A stretch of 64,000 bases of DNA from Bacteroidota bacterium (GCA_018818065.1 JAHISV010000011.1:248001-312000); one strand, 5' to 3'; positions 9,355-18,822 are shown, counted from the stretch's first letter. Translations and numbers: made by a program. Notes: generated from the sequence alone by a model not told the origin.

Positions 9355-9726
9355 ATGCCAAAAAGTTTTACTGAACGCAGAAAACTACTGAAAGATGCAA
9401 ATTATTTAGACCTAAGACCTACCAAATCATATGATCACAAAGATTTAGAAGAGGGAACCGTTGGGGTTCTGGTACCAAAATTTGGGAATTGGTTCACAAA
9501 AACATTTTTCCTACCTTTCTCCAAGGCTGATGTTGTTGTTATTAAGCTGGACAAATTCGGCTCCGAGACTTGGAAATTGATTGATGGAAAGAGAGATGTA
9601 GGTGAAATTTGCAAAATATTGCTTGATATTTTTGGAGACGACATTAAACCTGTCGAAGAAAGAATAACAAGATTTTTAACAACGTTATATGAACAAAGAT
9701 TAATATCATTTGTAGAAATTAATTGA
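9355..9726 (+). CDS. PqqD-like (RiPP recognition element fold) protein
   Basis: 123 residues counted from the ATG at 9355; a TTG at 9349 is also in frame. The C-terminal about 80 residues (VVVIKLDKFGSETWKLIDGK, then RDVGEICKILLDIFG and LYEQRLISFVEI) fit the PqqD winged-helix fold, which in RiPP pathways binds the leader of a precursor peptide. No radical SAM enzyme, precursor or pqq gene is visible nearby. The gene ends 11 bases before the dipeptidase start and is likely co-transcribed with it. Function unknown; a peptide-binding role is suggested only by fold and neighbours. Confidence 0.7.
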   Translation: MPKSFTERRKLLKDANYLDLRPTKSYDHKDLEEGTVGVLVPKFGNWFTKTFFLPFSKADVVVIKLDKFGSETWKLIDGKRDVGEICKILLDIFGDDIKPVEERITRFLTTLYEQRLISFVEIN

Positions 9727-9737
9727 AAGGACAAACT

Positions 9738-11192
9738 ATGGGAAATGTATTAGGCTCATTGAAACCGGAACTACTTTGGAATCATTTTGAAGAAATTTGT
9801 AACAGACCTCATCCATCACGTCACGAAGGTCAGGTTGCTGAATATATATTAGAATTTGCAAAAGCAAATAACCTGGAAAGTGCTGTTGATGATTTTGGCA
9901 ATATCATTGTCAGAAAACCAGCTACAGCCGGTAAAGAAAACCTCAAAAGTGTTGTTCTTCAGGGGCATCTTGATATGGTTCCTGAAAAGAATAACGATGT
10001 AAATCATAATTTTGAAAAAGATCCTTTAAAAATTAAAATAGATAACGGCTGGGTTACAGCCGAAGGAACCACACTCGGCTCTGATAATGGAATCGGCGTT
10101 GCTGCGGCTCTTGCAGTTTTAGAAGCCACGGATATTGAACACGGTCCAATTGAAGCACTATTTACTTTGGACGAAGAAACAGGTTTGTTCGGTGCTCAGG
10201 CGCTAAAACCAGGTTTCGTTAATTCAAGAATAATGCTCAATATGGATTCAGAAGAAGATGGCGCCCTATACATTGGATGCGCAGGTGGACAAAGCACGCA
10301 TGTTAAATTTACTTTTGAAAATACTCCGGTAAAAGATTCTGAAACTACCTATAAAGTTACTGTAAAAGGTCTTAAGGGTGGTCACTCCGGATTAGACATC
10401 GACAAAGGTTATGGAAATGCTGTTAAAATGATAAGCAGAGTACTTTGGGAAGCAAATAAAAAATTTGGAATTAGTGTTAACGAAATTGAGGGTGGTAGTA
10501 AGCACAATGCTATTCCTCGTGAGAGTTTTGCCAAAATTACAGTTAAAGCCGCAAGTGAGTTTGAAGCGTTAATCAGTGAATTCAATAATATTATCAAAGC
10601 AGAATACGCTTCCATCGAAAAGAATCTTGAAATTGTTTGTGAAAAAGTTGATTCAGTTACTACCGTTATGGATGATGCAACAAAAGAGAAATTGCTTAAT
10701 GCTCTTTATGCAGCGCCTCACGGAGTAATTAGAATGCATCCTGACATTCCTGGTTTGGTACAAACTTCTACCAACCTGGCTACGATTCATTTTGAAGGCA
10801 ATAAAATTGCGTTGATCACAAGTCAAAGAAGTTCTGCTGAATCCGAAAAATTTGACGCTTCCAACAAGGTTACTTGTGTCTTCAGGTTAGCAGGCGCTGA
10901 AACTGAATACAGTGATGGATATCCTGGATGGAATCCGAATGTAAACTCAGACATTCTTACTTTGATGAAAAATGGAATCAAAGAATTGTTTGGTCATGAT
11001 CCTGAAGTTAAAGCAATTCATGCTGGTTTGGAATGCGGAATAATCATGGAGAAATATGAAGGAATGGATACCATTTCCTTTGGTCCAACAATTACCGGAG
11101 CTCATTCACCGGACGAAAGAGTGGAAATAGAAACAGTCGAAAAATTCTGGAATTTATTGTTACATACATTAAAAAATATTCCGTCAAACTAA
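9738..11192 (+). CDS. pepD: aminoacyl-histidine dipeptidase (PepD-type, M20)
   Basis: 484 residues from the ATG at 9738, which follows GAAAGGA by seven bases; the in-frame TTG at 9723 overlaps the previous gene and has no ribosome site. Metal-binding motifs of the M20C PepD family are present: QGHLDMVPEKN (His and Asp near residues 77-79), TLGSDNGIG, LDEETGLFGA, NMDSEEDG and GLKGGHSGLDI. Family members cleave Xaa-His and other dipeptides in the cytoplasm using two zinc ions. Flanking OPT and MFS transporters and two PqqD-like genes make a peptide-utilisation locus. The stop lies inside the left arm of its terminator. Confidence 0.92.
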   Translation: MGNVLGSLKPELLWNHFEEICNRPHPSRHEGQVAEYILEFAKANNLESAVDDFGNIIVRKPATAGKENLKSVVLQGHLDMVPEKNNDVNHNFEKDPLKIKIDNGWVTAEGTTLGSDNGIGVAAALAVLEATDIEHGPIEALFTLDEETGLFGAQALKPGFVNSRIMLNMDSEEDGALYIGCAGGQSTHVKFTFENTPVKDSETTYKVTVKGLKGGHSGLDIDKGYGNAVKMISRVLWEANKKFGISVNEIEGGSKHNAIPRESFAKITVKAASEFEALISEFNNIIKAEYASIEKNLEIVCEKVDSVTTVMDDATKEKLLNALYAAPHGVIRMHPDIPGLVQTSTNLATIHFEGNKIALITSQRSSAESEKFDASNKVTCVFRLAGAETEYSDGYPGWNPNVNSDILTLMKNGIKELFGHDPEVKAIHAGLECGIIMEKYEGMDTISFGPTITGAHSPDERVEIETVEKFWNLLLHTLKNIPSN

Positions 11193-11213
11193 CAGTTTGG
11201 CGGTTTTCTTTTT
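11181..11213 (+). terminator. Rho-independent terminator overlapping the pepD stop
   Basis: CCGTCAAACT / AGTTTGGCGG (one T-G pair) forms a 10-bp stem with loop AAC, followed by TTTTCTTTTT. The left arm contains the end of pepD. Confidence 0.87.
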
Positions 11214-11235
11214 CTAATTAAACTTATGGTTTTTT

Positions 11236-12513
11236 ATGACTTCTAAAACAGTAAGAACAGAGCCATCCGCTTTTTATAGATGGACAATGCTAGTCTTTGT
11301 TAGTCTTGCAATGTTTGGTAACTATTATATTTATGATAGTATTGCCCCTATAGCAGACATGCTAAAATCAGATCTGGGATTTACCGATGTTAACATCGGA
11401 CAAATGTATACAGTATACAGTATTGCTGCTGTTGTTGTTTTACTTTTCGGCGGTATTGCAATCGATAGATTCGGGACAAAAATTTCAATTCTTGTATTCG
11501 GTGCAATTTGCACTATATCTGCCTTTGTCACAGCTGTTTCACCAGATCTATCGGTTATGCTACTGGGTAGAGTTTTACTTGGTATTGGTGCAGAACCATT
11601 AATAGTAGCTGTTACTGCCGCATTAGCAAAATGGTTTAAGGGAAAAGAGCTTGGCTTTGCTTTTGGTATTAATTTAACTTTTGCCCGACTTGGCTCTTTT
11701 GCAGCCGACTGGTCTCCAACTTGGGGTGCTAACTATTATCATAACTGGCAGGACCCTCTTTTTCTTGCAACAATGATTGGATTAACTTGTGTATTTGGCG
11801 GTATAGTATATTATTTCATGGAAGGCTCTGCTGTAAAAAGATATACACTTGGCGAAGCTGGTGAAGTGGATAAATTTGTTTTTGCTGATCTATTCAAGTT
11901 TCAGAAGTCTTTCTGGTACATAGTAGTACTTTGTGTTACTTTCTATTCGGCAATATTTCCATTCAGAAGTTTTGCTATAAAATTCTATATGGAAGCTCAT
12001 GGTGCAGATCGTGAATTTGCCGGACAGTTAAACAGCGCCTTGATTTTCGCTTCCATGGTTGCAATGCCATTGTTTGGTTTGCTGGCTGATAAAATAGGTA
12101 AACGCGCTTTAATGATGATGATTGGTTCTGTTCTCATTTTGCCTGTTTATTTAATGATGGTTTATTCGGGAATAACATTGTATATCCCGATCGCTCTCAT
12201 GGGTATTGCATTCTCATTGATTCCTGCAGTAATGTGGCCATCTGTTGCATACCTTGTTGATGGTAGTAAATTAGGTACGGCTTACTCCTTAATGACTCTT
12301 ATTCAGCAGATTGGGGTTGCTCTCTTTAATGTGTTATTGGGTTGGGCTAACGATACATATATGGCTTCGGCAGAAAATCCTGCTGGATACGAAGCGGGTA
12401 TGTGGATTTTATCAATTCTTGGAATTATCGGATTTGTATTTGCTTACCTATTACGCAAGGAAGAAACCGGGCCTAATAATCACGGGTTGGAATACCCTGC
12501 AGGTACTAAATAA
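11236..12513 (+). CDS. MFS transporter
   Basis: 425 residues with about 12 transmembrane segments in two halves. The loop between segments 2 and 3 reads GGIAIDRFGTK and its repeat in the second half reads FGLLADKIGKR, the classic MFS A-like motifs. Overall it resembles MFSD1-like bacterial permeases. Substrate cannot be read from sequence; placed between a dipeptidase and a PqqD-like gene, a peptide or amino-acid substrate is plausible. The next gene starts two bases after the stop, so the pair is an operon. Confidence 0.88.
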   Translation: MTSKTVRTEPSAFYRWTMLVFVSLAMFGNYYIYDSIAPIADMLKSDLGFTDVNIGQMYTVYSIAAVVVLLFGGIAIDRFGTKISILVFGAICTISAFVTAVSPDLSVMLLGRVLLGIGAEPLIVAVTAALAKWFKGKELGFAFGINLTFARLGSFAADWSPTWGANYYHNWQDPLFLATMIGLTCVFGGIVYYFMEGSAVKRYTLGEAGEVDKFVFADLFKFQKSFWYIVVLCVTFYSAIFPFRSFAIKFYMEAHGADREFAGQLNSALIFASMVAMPLFGLLADKIGKRALMMMIGSVLILPVYLMMVYSGITLYIPIALMGIAFSLIPAVMWPSVAYLVDGSKLGTAYSLMTLIQQIGVALFNVLLGWANDTYMASAENPAGYEAGMWILSILGIIGFVFAYLLRKEETGPNNHGLEYPAGTK

Positions 12514-12515
12514 AA

Positions 12516-12842
12516 ATGGAAATTGATATTACTTATCCAGTTCGCAGTGTTGATTTTGATATAAATGAAGGTTTGGTTACACTCAAATTTAAAAATCCCA
12601 GACCTTCGTTTCTTGATAAGTATGTGTTTAAGGAAAATTTAAAAAGAGATATAAAATTAGATTTAGATGAAATCGGTTCTTTCGTCTGGAACAATTGTGA
12701 CGGTAAAATGAGTATTAAAGAAATTGCTGAAAAAACAAAAACGGAGCTAGGGGAGAATATCGAACAGGTTGAAACAAGGGTTGAACTCTTTGTTGAAAAA
12801 ATGTCTGTTAGTAAATTTGTTAAATTGTATATAAAAAGATAA
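12516..12842 (+). CDS. PqqD-like protein, second copy
   Basis: 108 residues. The core (IKLDLDEIGSFVWNNCDGK, then MSIKEIAEKTKTELGENIEQ) has the L-D-x-x-G-x-x-V/I-W pattern of PqqD-family winged helices. It is only two bases downstream of the MFS gene, so coupled translation is likely. Together with the copy at 9355-9726 this gives two PqqD-like proteins, each paired with a peptide-related gene. No RiPP biosynthetic enzyme is nearby. Confidence 0.75.
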   Translation: MEIDITYPVRSVDFDINEGLVTLKFKNPRPSFLDKYVFKENLKRDIKLDLDEIGSFVWNNCDGKMSIKEIAEKTKTELGENIEQVETRVELFVEKMSVSKFVKLYIKR

Positions 12843-12906
12843 AATCACTTATATACATTATTTTTGTTAACTTATAGAACACTTGTACAATATTCTTACA
12901 GATAAC

Positions 12907-13644
12907 ATGAAAATTAAAAATTTATACATACTTTTGATTTTTCCGTTGGTTACTCAATCGTTGCAGGCGCAAAGCTTCGGATTTGGTTGCCTGGGTTTGA
13001 GTGGAATTTATGGCGGATATTCAATTCAGCAATTTGATGCTGCTCCTATAGAGGATGCCATTGGCTTGTATAATATTTCACGTAATAATATGAATGACGG
13101 TTTAAAATTTGATCAACTGGAAGGCTACAGAATTGGTGGAAATATATTCAGAGCCAGGTTCAGTAGTCTATTTATAACTACAAAAGGATACTATCAGTTT
13201 TTAGAACAGAAGCAAAATGGATTTTCATCTGAAGTGGCATCGATTAAAAAAGATGAGTACAAACTTTCACTCAATCATTGGGGACTTGGGATTGATATTG
13301 GATTTCCGTTGTTCAGTTTTTTAGATTGGAAAATTCTTGAAGGTGGTGTTAATTTCTACGATGTTGATTTTGACTATGAATCATTGCTCGAAGCCGAAGG
13401 AGATTTGAAAGTTCATTATTCTACTGATGAAGTTACTGTTGGTTATTATGCTGGAACAGGTCTTATTTTACATATTATCCCGGACTATATTAGTGTTGAA
13501 GGAACAGCTTTTTATAACTTTGTTGGTCTTTCAAACTTTATTACCTCAGACACCGATAGACTGAATCTGATTAACACTGGAGAAAAATTAGTAGAAGGTC
13601 GATTTGGTGCTGTTGTTCAGATAAATGTTGGTTTTCCACTTTAA
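12907..13644 (+). CDS. predicted outer-membrane beta-barrel protein, unrecognised family
   Basis: 245 residues from the ATG at 12907; an in-frame TTG at 12883 would add eight residues before the signal peptide. Residues 1 to about 23 form a signal peptide ending SLQAQ. The rest alternates polar and aromatic residues as expected for amphipathic beta strands and ends in a strand closing with GFPL. I do not recognise the family. It is 14 bases upstream of the aminopeptidase, so both may share a transcript. Confidence 0.62.
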   Translation: MKIKNLYILLIFPLVTQSLQAQSFGFGCLGLSGIYGGYSIQQFDAAPIEDAIGLYNISRNNMNDGLKFDQLEGYRIGGNIFRARFSSLFITTKGYYQFLEQKQNGFSSEVASIKKDEYKLSLNHWGLGIDIGFPLFSFLDWKILEGGVNFYDVDFDYESLLEAEGDLKVHYSTDEVTVGYYAGTGLILHIIPDYISVEGTAFYNFVGLSNFITSDTDRLNLINTGEKLVEGRFGAVVQINVGFPL

Positions 13645-13658
13645 TACAGGAGTTAATT

Positions 13659-14621
13659 ATGGCAGTTACAAAACTAGATAAAGCTTGCATTATAGCAATA
13701 AAAGATTGTATGGGAGCGAAAAAGAAGGAGACCATCCTTGTTATTACTGATGAGAATAAAAAAGAAATTGGATATGCATTGTACAAGAATGCCCGTACAC
13801 TGGGCAATGAAGCGCTTTATGTTGAATTGAAGGTTGGTGAGATGCATGGTGAGGAACCACCTCAGTACATTGCGGATCTGATGCAAAAATTTGACATTAT
13901 TTTGGTTCCTACTACAAAGTCTATGACTCACACTGATGCACGAAGAAATGCTTCAGCTAATGGTGCCAGAGTTGCGACTTTCCCCGGAATCACTAATGAT
14001 GTTATGATAAGAGGACTTAGTGCTGATTACAAAAAAGTAGCTGCTCTTACCATCAAACTGCAAAAGATTTTTGAAAAAACTAGAATTATCAGAGTTACAG
14101 CTCCTGGCGGTACCGATATTACTATGGACATTACCGGCAGGAAAGCTTTCCCAAGTAAAGGCTTGTTCCACAAGAAAGGTGAAAGTGGCAATTTGCCTAC
14201 AGGCGAAACTTTTGCTGCGCCTGTAGAAGGTAAGACAAATGGTGTTTTTGTTGTGGATGGCTCAATGTCGGGTGTTGGCATGATTAAAGACAAATCCATT
14301 ACTATTGAAGTCGAGAATGGTTTTGCAACAAAGATTACCGGTGGAATTGAGGCTAAAAAACTTAATGAGATCATGAAAAAATACGGTAAATTGGCAAGAA
14401 ATATTGCCGAGTTTGGTGTTGGAACAAACGATAAAGCCAAATTAAGCGGAGAAATTCTTGAGGATGAAAAAGTTCTTGGAACTGTACATATAGCTTTGGG
14501 TGACAATAAATCGATGGGTGGCAGTGTGAATGCCCCAATCCATCTTGATGGTATTATTAAAAAGCCGACTGTTTATTTTGATGGCAAGATAATAATGAAA
14601 AGTGGAAAACTCTTAGTATAA
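13659..14621 (+). CDS. M29-like (AmpS/COG2309) aminopeptidase
   Basis: 320 residues. The C-terminal half contains NLPTGETFAAPVEGKTNGVF, NIAEFGVGTNDKAKLSG, GTVHIALGDNKSMGG and NAPIHLDGI, which carry the Glu, Glu, His and Asp metal ligands typical of M29 thermophilic aminopeptidases. The N-terminal region is shorter than in classical AmpS (about 410 residues), as in the leucyl-aminopeptidase-like subgroup. It would release N-terminal amino acids from peptides in the cytoplasm, consistent with the peptide transporter and dipeptidase upstream. An AGGAG site precedes the ATG. Confidence 0.83.
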   Translation: MAVTKLDKACIIAIKDCMGAKKKETILVITDENKKEIGYALYKNARTLGNEALYVELKVGEMHGEEPPQYIADLMQKFDIILVPTTKSMTHTDARRNASANGARVATFPGITNDVMIRGLSADYKKVAALTIKLQKIFEKTRIIRVTAPGGTDITMDITGRKAFPSKGLFHKKGESGNLPTGETFAAPVEGKTNGVFVVDGSMSGVGMIKDKSITIEVENGFATKITGGIEAKKLNEIMKKYGKLARNIAEFGVGTNDKAKLSGEILEDEKVLGTVHIALGDNKSMGGSVNAPIHLDGIIKKPTVYFDGKIIMKSGKLLV

Positions 14622-14645
14622 CCCCATTTCATTAAATTTTTATAA

Positions 14646-14680
14646 AAGCCTCCAATTTCTTTGGGGGCTTTTCTTTTTTT
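14646..14680 (+). terminator. Rho-independent terminator after aminopeptidase
   Basis: AAGCCTCCAA / TTGGGGGCTT (one mismatch or wobble) with loop TTTCT is followed by TTCTTTTTTT. Confidence 0.88.
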
Positions 14681-14758
14681 AAACTACCGGAAGTGGTAAA
14701 TATTTTGAGTTTTGTCTATATTTTCGCTACATTTGCACCTCAAAAAAAATCGGAGCTT

Positions 14759-16939
14759 ATGAAAATTCTAGATTCCCTTAATGATGCACAGAAAGTTGCC
14801 GTTGAACATAACAGCACACACCACATAATTGTTGCCGGAGCCGGATCCGGGAAAACCAAGGTTTTAACTCACAAAATTGCATATTTACTAAAAGATGACT
14901 ACGATCCTGAAAATATCCTTGCCCTGACTTTTACTAATAAAGCAGCCGGTGAAATGAAAGAAAGGATCAAAAAACTCATTGGTGCCAAGGCTGATAAACT
15001 ATGGATGGGTACTTTCCATTCATTATTCGCCAGAATTCTACGCGCAGAAGCTGATAAATTAAATTACAAACCTAACTTTTCAATATACGATCGTGAGGAT
15101 TCTGTTTCTCTCGTTAATAATATTCTTCAGGAATTTAATATCTCACTTGATAATTTTTCTGCCAGTAATATTCAGCACAAGATAAGTAATTTGAAAAATC
15201 AAATGATTAATCCTGATGAATTTATTAAACATATGGCTGAATCATTGCCTGATCAGAAAATAGGTGAAGTTTATAAAGAGTATAATAAGAGGTTGTTCGA
15301 AAATAACTCGATGGATTTTGATGACCTTTTACTTAAACCAATTGAGCTGTTTAACATTAATTCCAGGGTGCTGCAAAAATACCGTAAGCAATTTAAATAT
15401 ATTCTTGTTGATGAGTATCAGGATACTAATAAAGCTCAGTATGAAGTAGTATCACTACTTACTACTCCTAAAACAATTGTATGCGTTGTTGGTGATGATG
15501 CACAAAGTATCTATGGTTGGAGAGGCGCCGAAATTAAAAATATGCATAATTTTAGTAAAGATTTTGCAAAAGCGAAGGTTTTGAAACTTGAGCAGAATTA
15601 TAGATCTACTAAAATGATTTTAGCCGCAGCTGATTCAGTTATCCGAAAAAATCCTGATCAAATTGAAAAGACTTTATGGACAGACAATGATGAAGGAGAA
15701 TTACTAAGTTTAATTAAATGTGCCGATGAAAAAGATGAAGCATTCCAGATAGCAAAAATGATTAAGAAGGAAGTTACTTCTAAGAAACTGTCTTTTAACG
15801 ACGTTGCTATTTTATACAGAATAAATTCTCAATCAAGAGCTTTGGAAGAAGCTTTAAGAAAAGAAAAAATTCCTTATAAAATAGTTGGCGGTGTTGAGTT
15901 TTACAGAAGGAAAGAAGTTAAAGATATAATTGCTTACCTGCGTATGCTGGCTAATCAGGCAGATGAAGAAAGTTTGCTAAGGATTATGAATTTCCCTCAA
16001 CGTGGAATTGGTAATACTTCAATAAGTAAAATGATTGGCTTTGCCAGAAAACTTGAAGTAAGTTTGTTCGATACTATGTCCAGAGTTTTTGAGGTTATTG
16101 AAGTAAAAGAGAGAATTCAAAAGAATGTAAAAGGATTCAAATTACTTCTTAACAAATACATTGAGCTGAAAGATCAGTTGTCACTTTCTGAATTAACAAG
16201 TGCCCTTGTTGATGAATTAGGAATTCTAAGAATATATAAAGAAGAGAATACTCAGGAATCAAAAGCCAGATTTGAAAATGTTCAGGAATTATTACACGGA
16301 ATAAGTGAGTTCAGCAAAGAGAACCCAAAGGCTACAATTGATGACTTTTTAGCTGAAGTCTCTTTGATTGCAGGTATTGACCAGTATGACGAGCAGAATA
16401 ATGCAATTACCATGATGACCATTCACAGTGCGAAAGGCTTGGAATTCCCTGTTGTGTTTATAAGCGGACTTGAAGAAGATATCTTTCCACTTAATCCAAA
16501 GTTTGATTCTGATTCAAGGGTTGAAGAGGAAAGAAGACTATTCTATGTTGCAATTACAAGAGCAAAAATTAAGGCAATTTTAACCTATGCAAGATCCCGA
16601 TATAGATTTGGAGAAGTAGCATATCAAAGTAGATCAAGATTTTTGGACGAACTTGATGAAGCTACCTATGAAGAACTAAGCGGTGGGATTGGACGCAAAT
16701 CCAGCAGAAGGCGAAAAGCCTCAGGTTCTGATGATGAATATTATCAGGAAAGTTATGACGATTTTGATCAGGACAGAAGATCCTTGCGTGTTGGTAGTCG
16801 GGTTATCCATGAAATATTTGGCAACGGAAAAATATTAGCTTTAGCCGGAATGGGTGATACACAAAAAGTGACTATCTCATTTGAAGAGCACGGGAACAAA
16901 CAACTACTCGTTAAATTTGCCAACCTCAAATTGGTTTAA
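14759..16939 (+). CDS. UvrD/PcrA-type ATP-dependent DNA helicase
   Basis: 726 residues from the ATG at 14759; a GTG at 14693 is in frame but adds an unrelated hydrophobic stretch and lacks a ribosome site. Superfamily 1A helicase motifs are all visible: Walker A GAGSGKT (27-33), LTFTNKAAGEM, ILVDEYQDTN, VGDDAQSIYGWRGA, LEQNYRST, TIHSAKGLEFPVVF and RRLFYVAITRAK. The linker RKSSRRRKASGSDDEYYQES leads to a short C-terminal domain typical of PcrA. It unwinds DNA 3'-5' in repair and replication. Single gene with its own terminator. Confidence 0.94.
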   Translation: MKILDSLNDAQKVAVEHNSTHHIIVAGAGSGKTKVLTHKIAYLLKDDYDPENILALTFTNKAAGEMKERIKKLIGAKADKLWMGTFHSLFARILRAEADKLNYKPNFSIYDREDSVSLVNNILQEFNISLDNFSASNIQHKISNLKNQMINPDEFIKHMAESLPDQKIGEVYKEYNKRLFENNSMDFDDLLLKPIELFNINSRVLQKYRKQFKYILVDEYQDTNKAQYEVVSLLTTPKTIVCVVGDDAQSIYGWRGAEIKNMHNFSKDFAKAKVLKLEQNYRSTKMILAAADSVIRKNPDQIEKTLWTDNDEGELLSLIKCADEKDEAFQIAKMIKKEVTSKKLSFNDVAILYRINSQSRALEEALRKEKIPYKIVGGVEFYRRKEVKDIIAYLRMLANQADEESLLRIMNFPQRGIGNTSISKMIGFARKLEVSLFDTMSRVFEVIEVKERIQKNVKGFKLLLNKYIELKDQLSLSELTSALVDELGILRIYKEENTQESKARFENVQELLHGISEFSKENPKATIDDFLAEVSLIAGIDQYDEQNNAITMMTIHSAKGLEFPVVFISGLEEDIFPLNPKFDSDSRVEEERRLFYVAITRAKIKAILTYARSRYRFGEVAYQSRSRFLDELDEATYEELSGGIGRKSSRRRKASGSDDEYYQESYDDFDQDRRSLRVGSRVIHEIFGNGKILALAGMGDTQKVTISFEEHGNKQLLVKFANLKLV

Positions 16940-16944
16940 AACAA

Positions 16945-16975
16945 AAAAAGGATCGGTGAAAACCGATCCTTTTTG
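16945..16975. terminator. bidirectional terminator between helicase and symporter cluster
   Basis: AAAAAGGATCGGT and ACCGATCCTTTTT pair around a short loop, with T runs in both directions. It ends the plus-strand helicase gene and, read on the minus strand, the small membrane protein gene. Confidence 0.92.
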
Positions 16976-16981
16976 AAAACT

Positions 16982-17131
16982 CTAACTTACCGACCATTTT
17001 CTAATCAAGTCGATACCGTTTTTCTTAAGCTTTTTGAGTGGTACTATCTTGGTTGTAAAATAACCAGCAACGGCAAAAATTAAACCCCATGACAGGGAAA
17101 GAAAAACAATTCCTTCTGTACTAATCCCCAT
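16982..17131 (-). CDS. 49-residue single-span membrane protein (possible symporter accessory subunit)
   Basis: This short gene sits 98 bases downstream of the AGCS symporter on the same strand. GAGGGA lies six bases before the ATG at 17131; an upstream in-frame ATG at 17155 has no such site. The product has one hydrophobic segment (IVFLSLSWGLIFAVAGYFTT, about residues 8-27) and a lysine/arginine-rich tail (LKKLKKNG, LIRKW) that should stay in the cytoplasm. Small one-span subunits are known for some NSS symporters (MetS with MetP); this may play a similar role for the neighbouring transporter, by position only. No homologue is recognised. Confidence 0.6.
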   Translation of the reverse strand: MGISTEGIVFLSLSWGLIFAVAGYFTTKIVPLKKLKKNGIDLIRKWSVS

Positions 17132-17229
17132 GTGATTTCCCTCAGTATTACCCATAAGTTTAAAGAACTTGTTAAGTTAATTACTATTAACTGGAATGCT
17201 ATTTAACATATTTAAAACAAAATGTCCAG

Positions 17230-18822
17230 TTATTTTTTGAAAGGAACATGCTTTATTGAAAAATATTTTTTCAACTCAGATTTCAGCACTCCTGATAACA
17301 TAATAATTGCAATTAGATTTGGGAAAGTCATGAATCCAAGTGCGGCATCTCCGAATGACCAAACAGCTTCCAACTCGGCAATTGCACCAATAAAAACAAA
17401 GAATACGAATGACCATTTGTATAACAGAATTGATTTTTGACCGAATAAGTAATGAGCCGCTCTGTCACCGTAAAATGACCAGCTGATCATTGTTGAAATT
17501 GCAAAAAGTAATACAGCAAGAGTTACAATCTTATCCCCGTAATCGAAGAGCCAGCTAAGACCTTCTTTAAAAGCCAGTGAAGTAAGCAGACTTGCGTTAA
17601 GCAATTCGCCCGAGAAACCCTGGTCAATGCGTGTAACATAGAATTCCGTATGGTGCCATGCACCTGTCGTTATAATTACTAAGCCGGTTAATGTGCATAT
17701 TGTAATTGTATCAATAAATGGTTCCAGCATTGCCACCGCGCCTTCGCGCACGGAGTACTTTGTTTTGGCGGTTGAATGGGCAATGGCGGCACTACCTTGT
17801 CCGGCTTCGTTCGAATATAACCCTCTTTTTATACCCCACAGCATTGTATTCATAACAACCAGGAATGAACCGGTGCCCACACCGGCAATTTCGGCTGGTG
17901 GATTAAAAGCCATTTTGAATATCAGTCCGAAACCTGGTAATATTGATGGGAGGTTGGCGATCAGGATAAGAAGGGCGGCAACAACATAGAAAAGAGCCAT
18001 AAATGGTGAAAGGAATCCGGTAACATTACCTATTCTTTTAATCCCGCCAATAATTACTGTTCCAACAATTCCTGCTAAAACAATTCCATTAATAATCTGG
18101 GCCAGAGAAAGTTCGAACCCTTCAAAAACAATATGTTTGAGAGTGAGGAAGTGAGTTGATCCAATTACCTGTGTTACTTCAGAATAAAGCTGATCAGAAA
18201 CCGTGAATGCCTGAATAGCATTTCCAGTTGCATAGGAACATATTACGGCGAAACTGGCAAATATTACAGCCAGCCATTTCCATTTTGGTCCAAGTCCTTT
18301 TTCAATAGTATACATTGGACCGCCGGCGGTTGATCCATCAGGAAGTATATCACGGTATTTATGAGCAAGGGTACATTCGGAAAATTTAAGTGCAGTTCCG
18401 AAAAAAGCAGTTACCCACATCCAGAATATTGCCCCGGGACCACCGTAATATAGGGCTGTTGCAACACCCGCTATATTCCCAATTCCAACAGTTGCAGAAA
18501 GGGCAGTGGCCAGTGCTTTAAAGTGAGAAAGGTCTCCCTCGTCATTAGGATCATCATAAATGCCGGCAGTAACTTTTACTCCGTGCCAAAAATGTCTAAG
18601 TTGAGGTAAGCCAAATTTGATTGTTACAAAAATGCCTGCTCCAAGAAGTGCGATTACCATTAATGGGATTGATCCAATAGGCATATCTTCAGTGGGGAAA
18701 TTGCCAATAAAATCAAAGTTGCCGGGAAAAGACCAGACGGTTTCAAAGAGGGGGACTCCTCCAAAAATCAAAAAGATGAAAATAATACCCAAAGTTATAA
18801 ATCCACCAGTAGATTTTTTCAT
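17230..18822 (-). CDS. sodium:alanine (AGCS family) symporter
   Basis: 530 residues with about ten membrane segments. Family motifs are clear: GIGNIAGVATALYYGGPGAI near the N-terminus, KYRDILPDGSTAGGPMYTIE, and [20 protein letters not shown] mid-protein. AGCS proteins import alanine or glycine with Na+ across the inner membrane. It lies downstream of a second AGCS gene and an NSS gene on the same strand but behind a terminator, so it probably has its own promoter in the gap 18823-19014. The small membrane protein gene follows. Confidence 0.92.
   Translation of the reverse strand: MKKSTGGFITLGIIFIFLIFGGVPLFETVWSFPGNFDFIGNFPTEDMPIGSIPLMVIALLGAGIFVTIKFGLPQLRHFWHGVKVTAGIYDDPNDEGDLSHFKALATALSATVGIGNIAGVATALYYGGPGAIFWMWVTAFFGTALKFSECTLAHKYRDILPDGSTAGGPMYTIEKGLGPKWKWLAVIFASFAVICSYATGNAIQAFTVSDQLYSEVTQVIGSTHFLTLKHIVFEGFELSLAQIINGIVLAGIVGTVIIGGIKRIGNVTGFLSPFMALFYVVAALLILIANLPSILPGFGLIFKMAFNPPAEIAGVGTGSFLVVMNTMLWGIKRGLYSNEAGQGSAAIAHSTAKTKYSVREGAVAMLEPFIDTITICTLTGLVIITTGAWHHTEFYVTRIDQGFSGELLNASLLTSLAFKEGLSWLFDYGDKIVTLAVLLFAISTMISWSFYGDRAAHYLFGQKSILLYKWSFVFFVFIGAIAELEAVWSFGDAALGFMTFPNLIAIIMLSGVLKSELKKYFSIKHVPFKK

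Noticed and set aside
9349-12842. A RiPP biosynthetic cluster, because of the PqqD-like genes
   Set aside because: No radical SAM enzyme, cyclodehydratase, lanthionine synthetase or precursor-like small ORF was found nearby.
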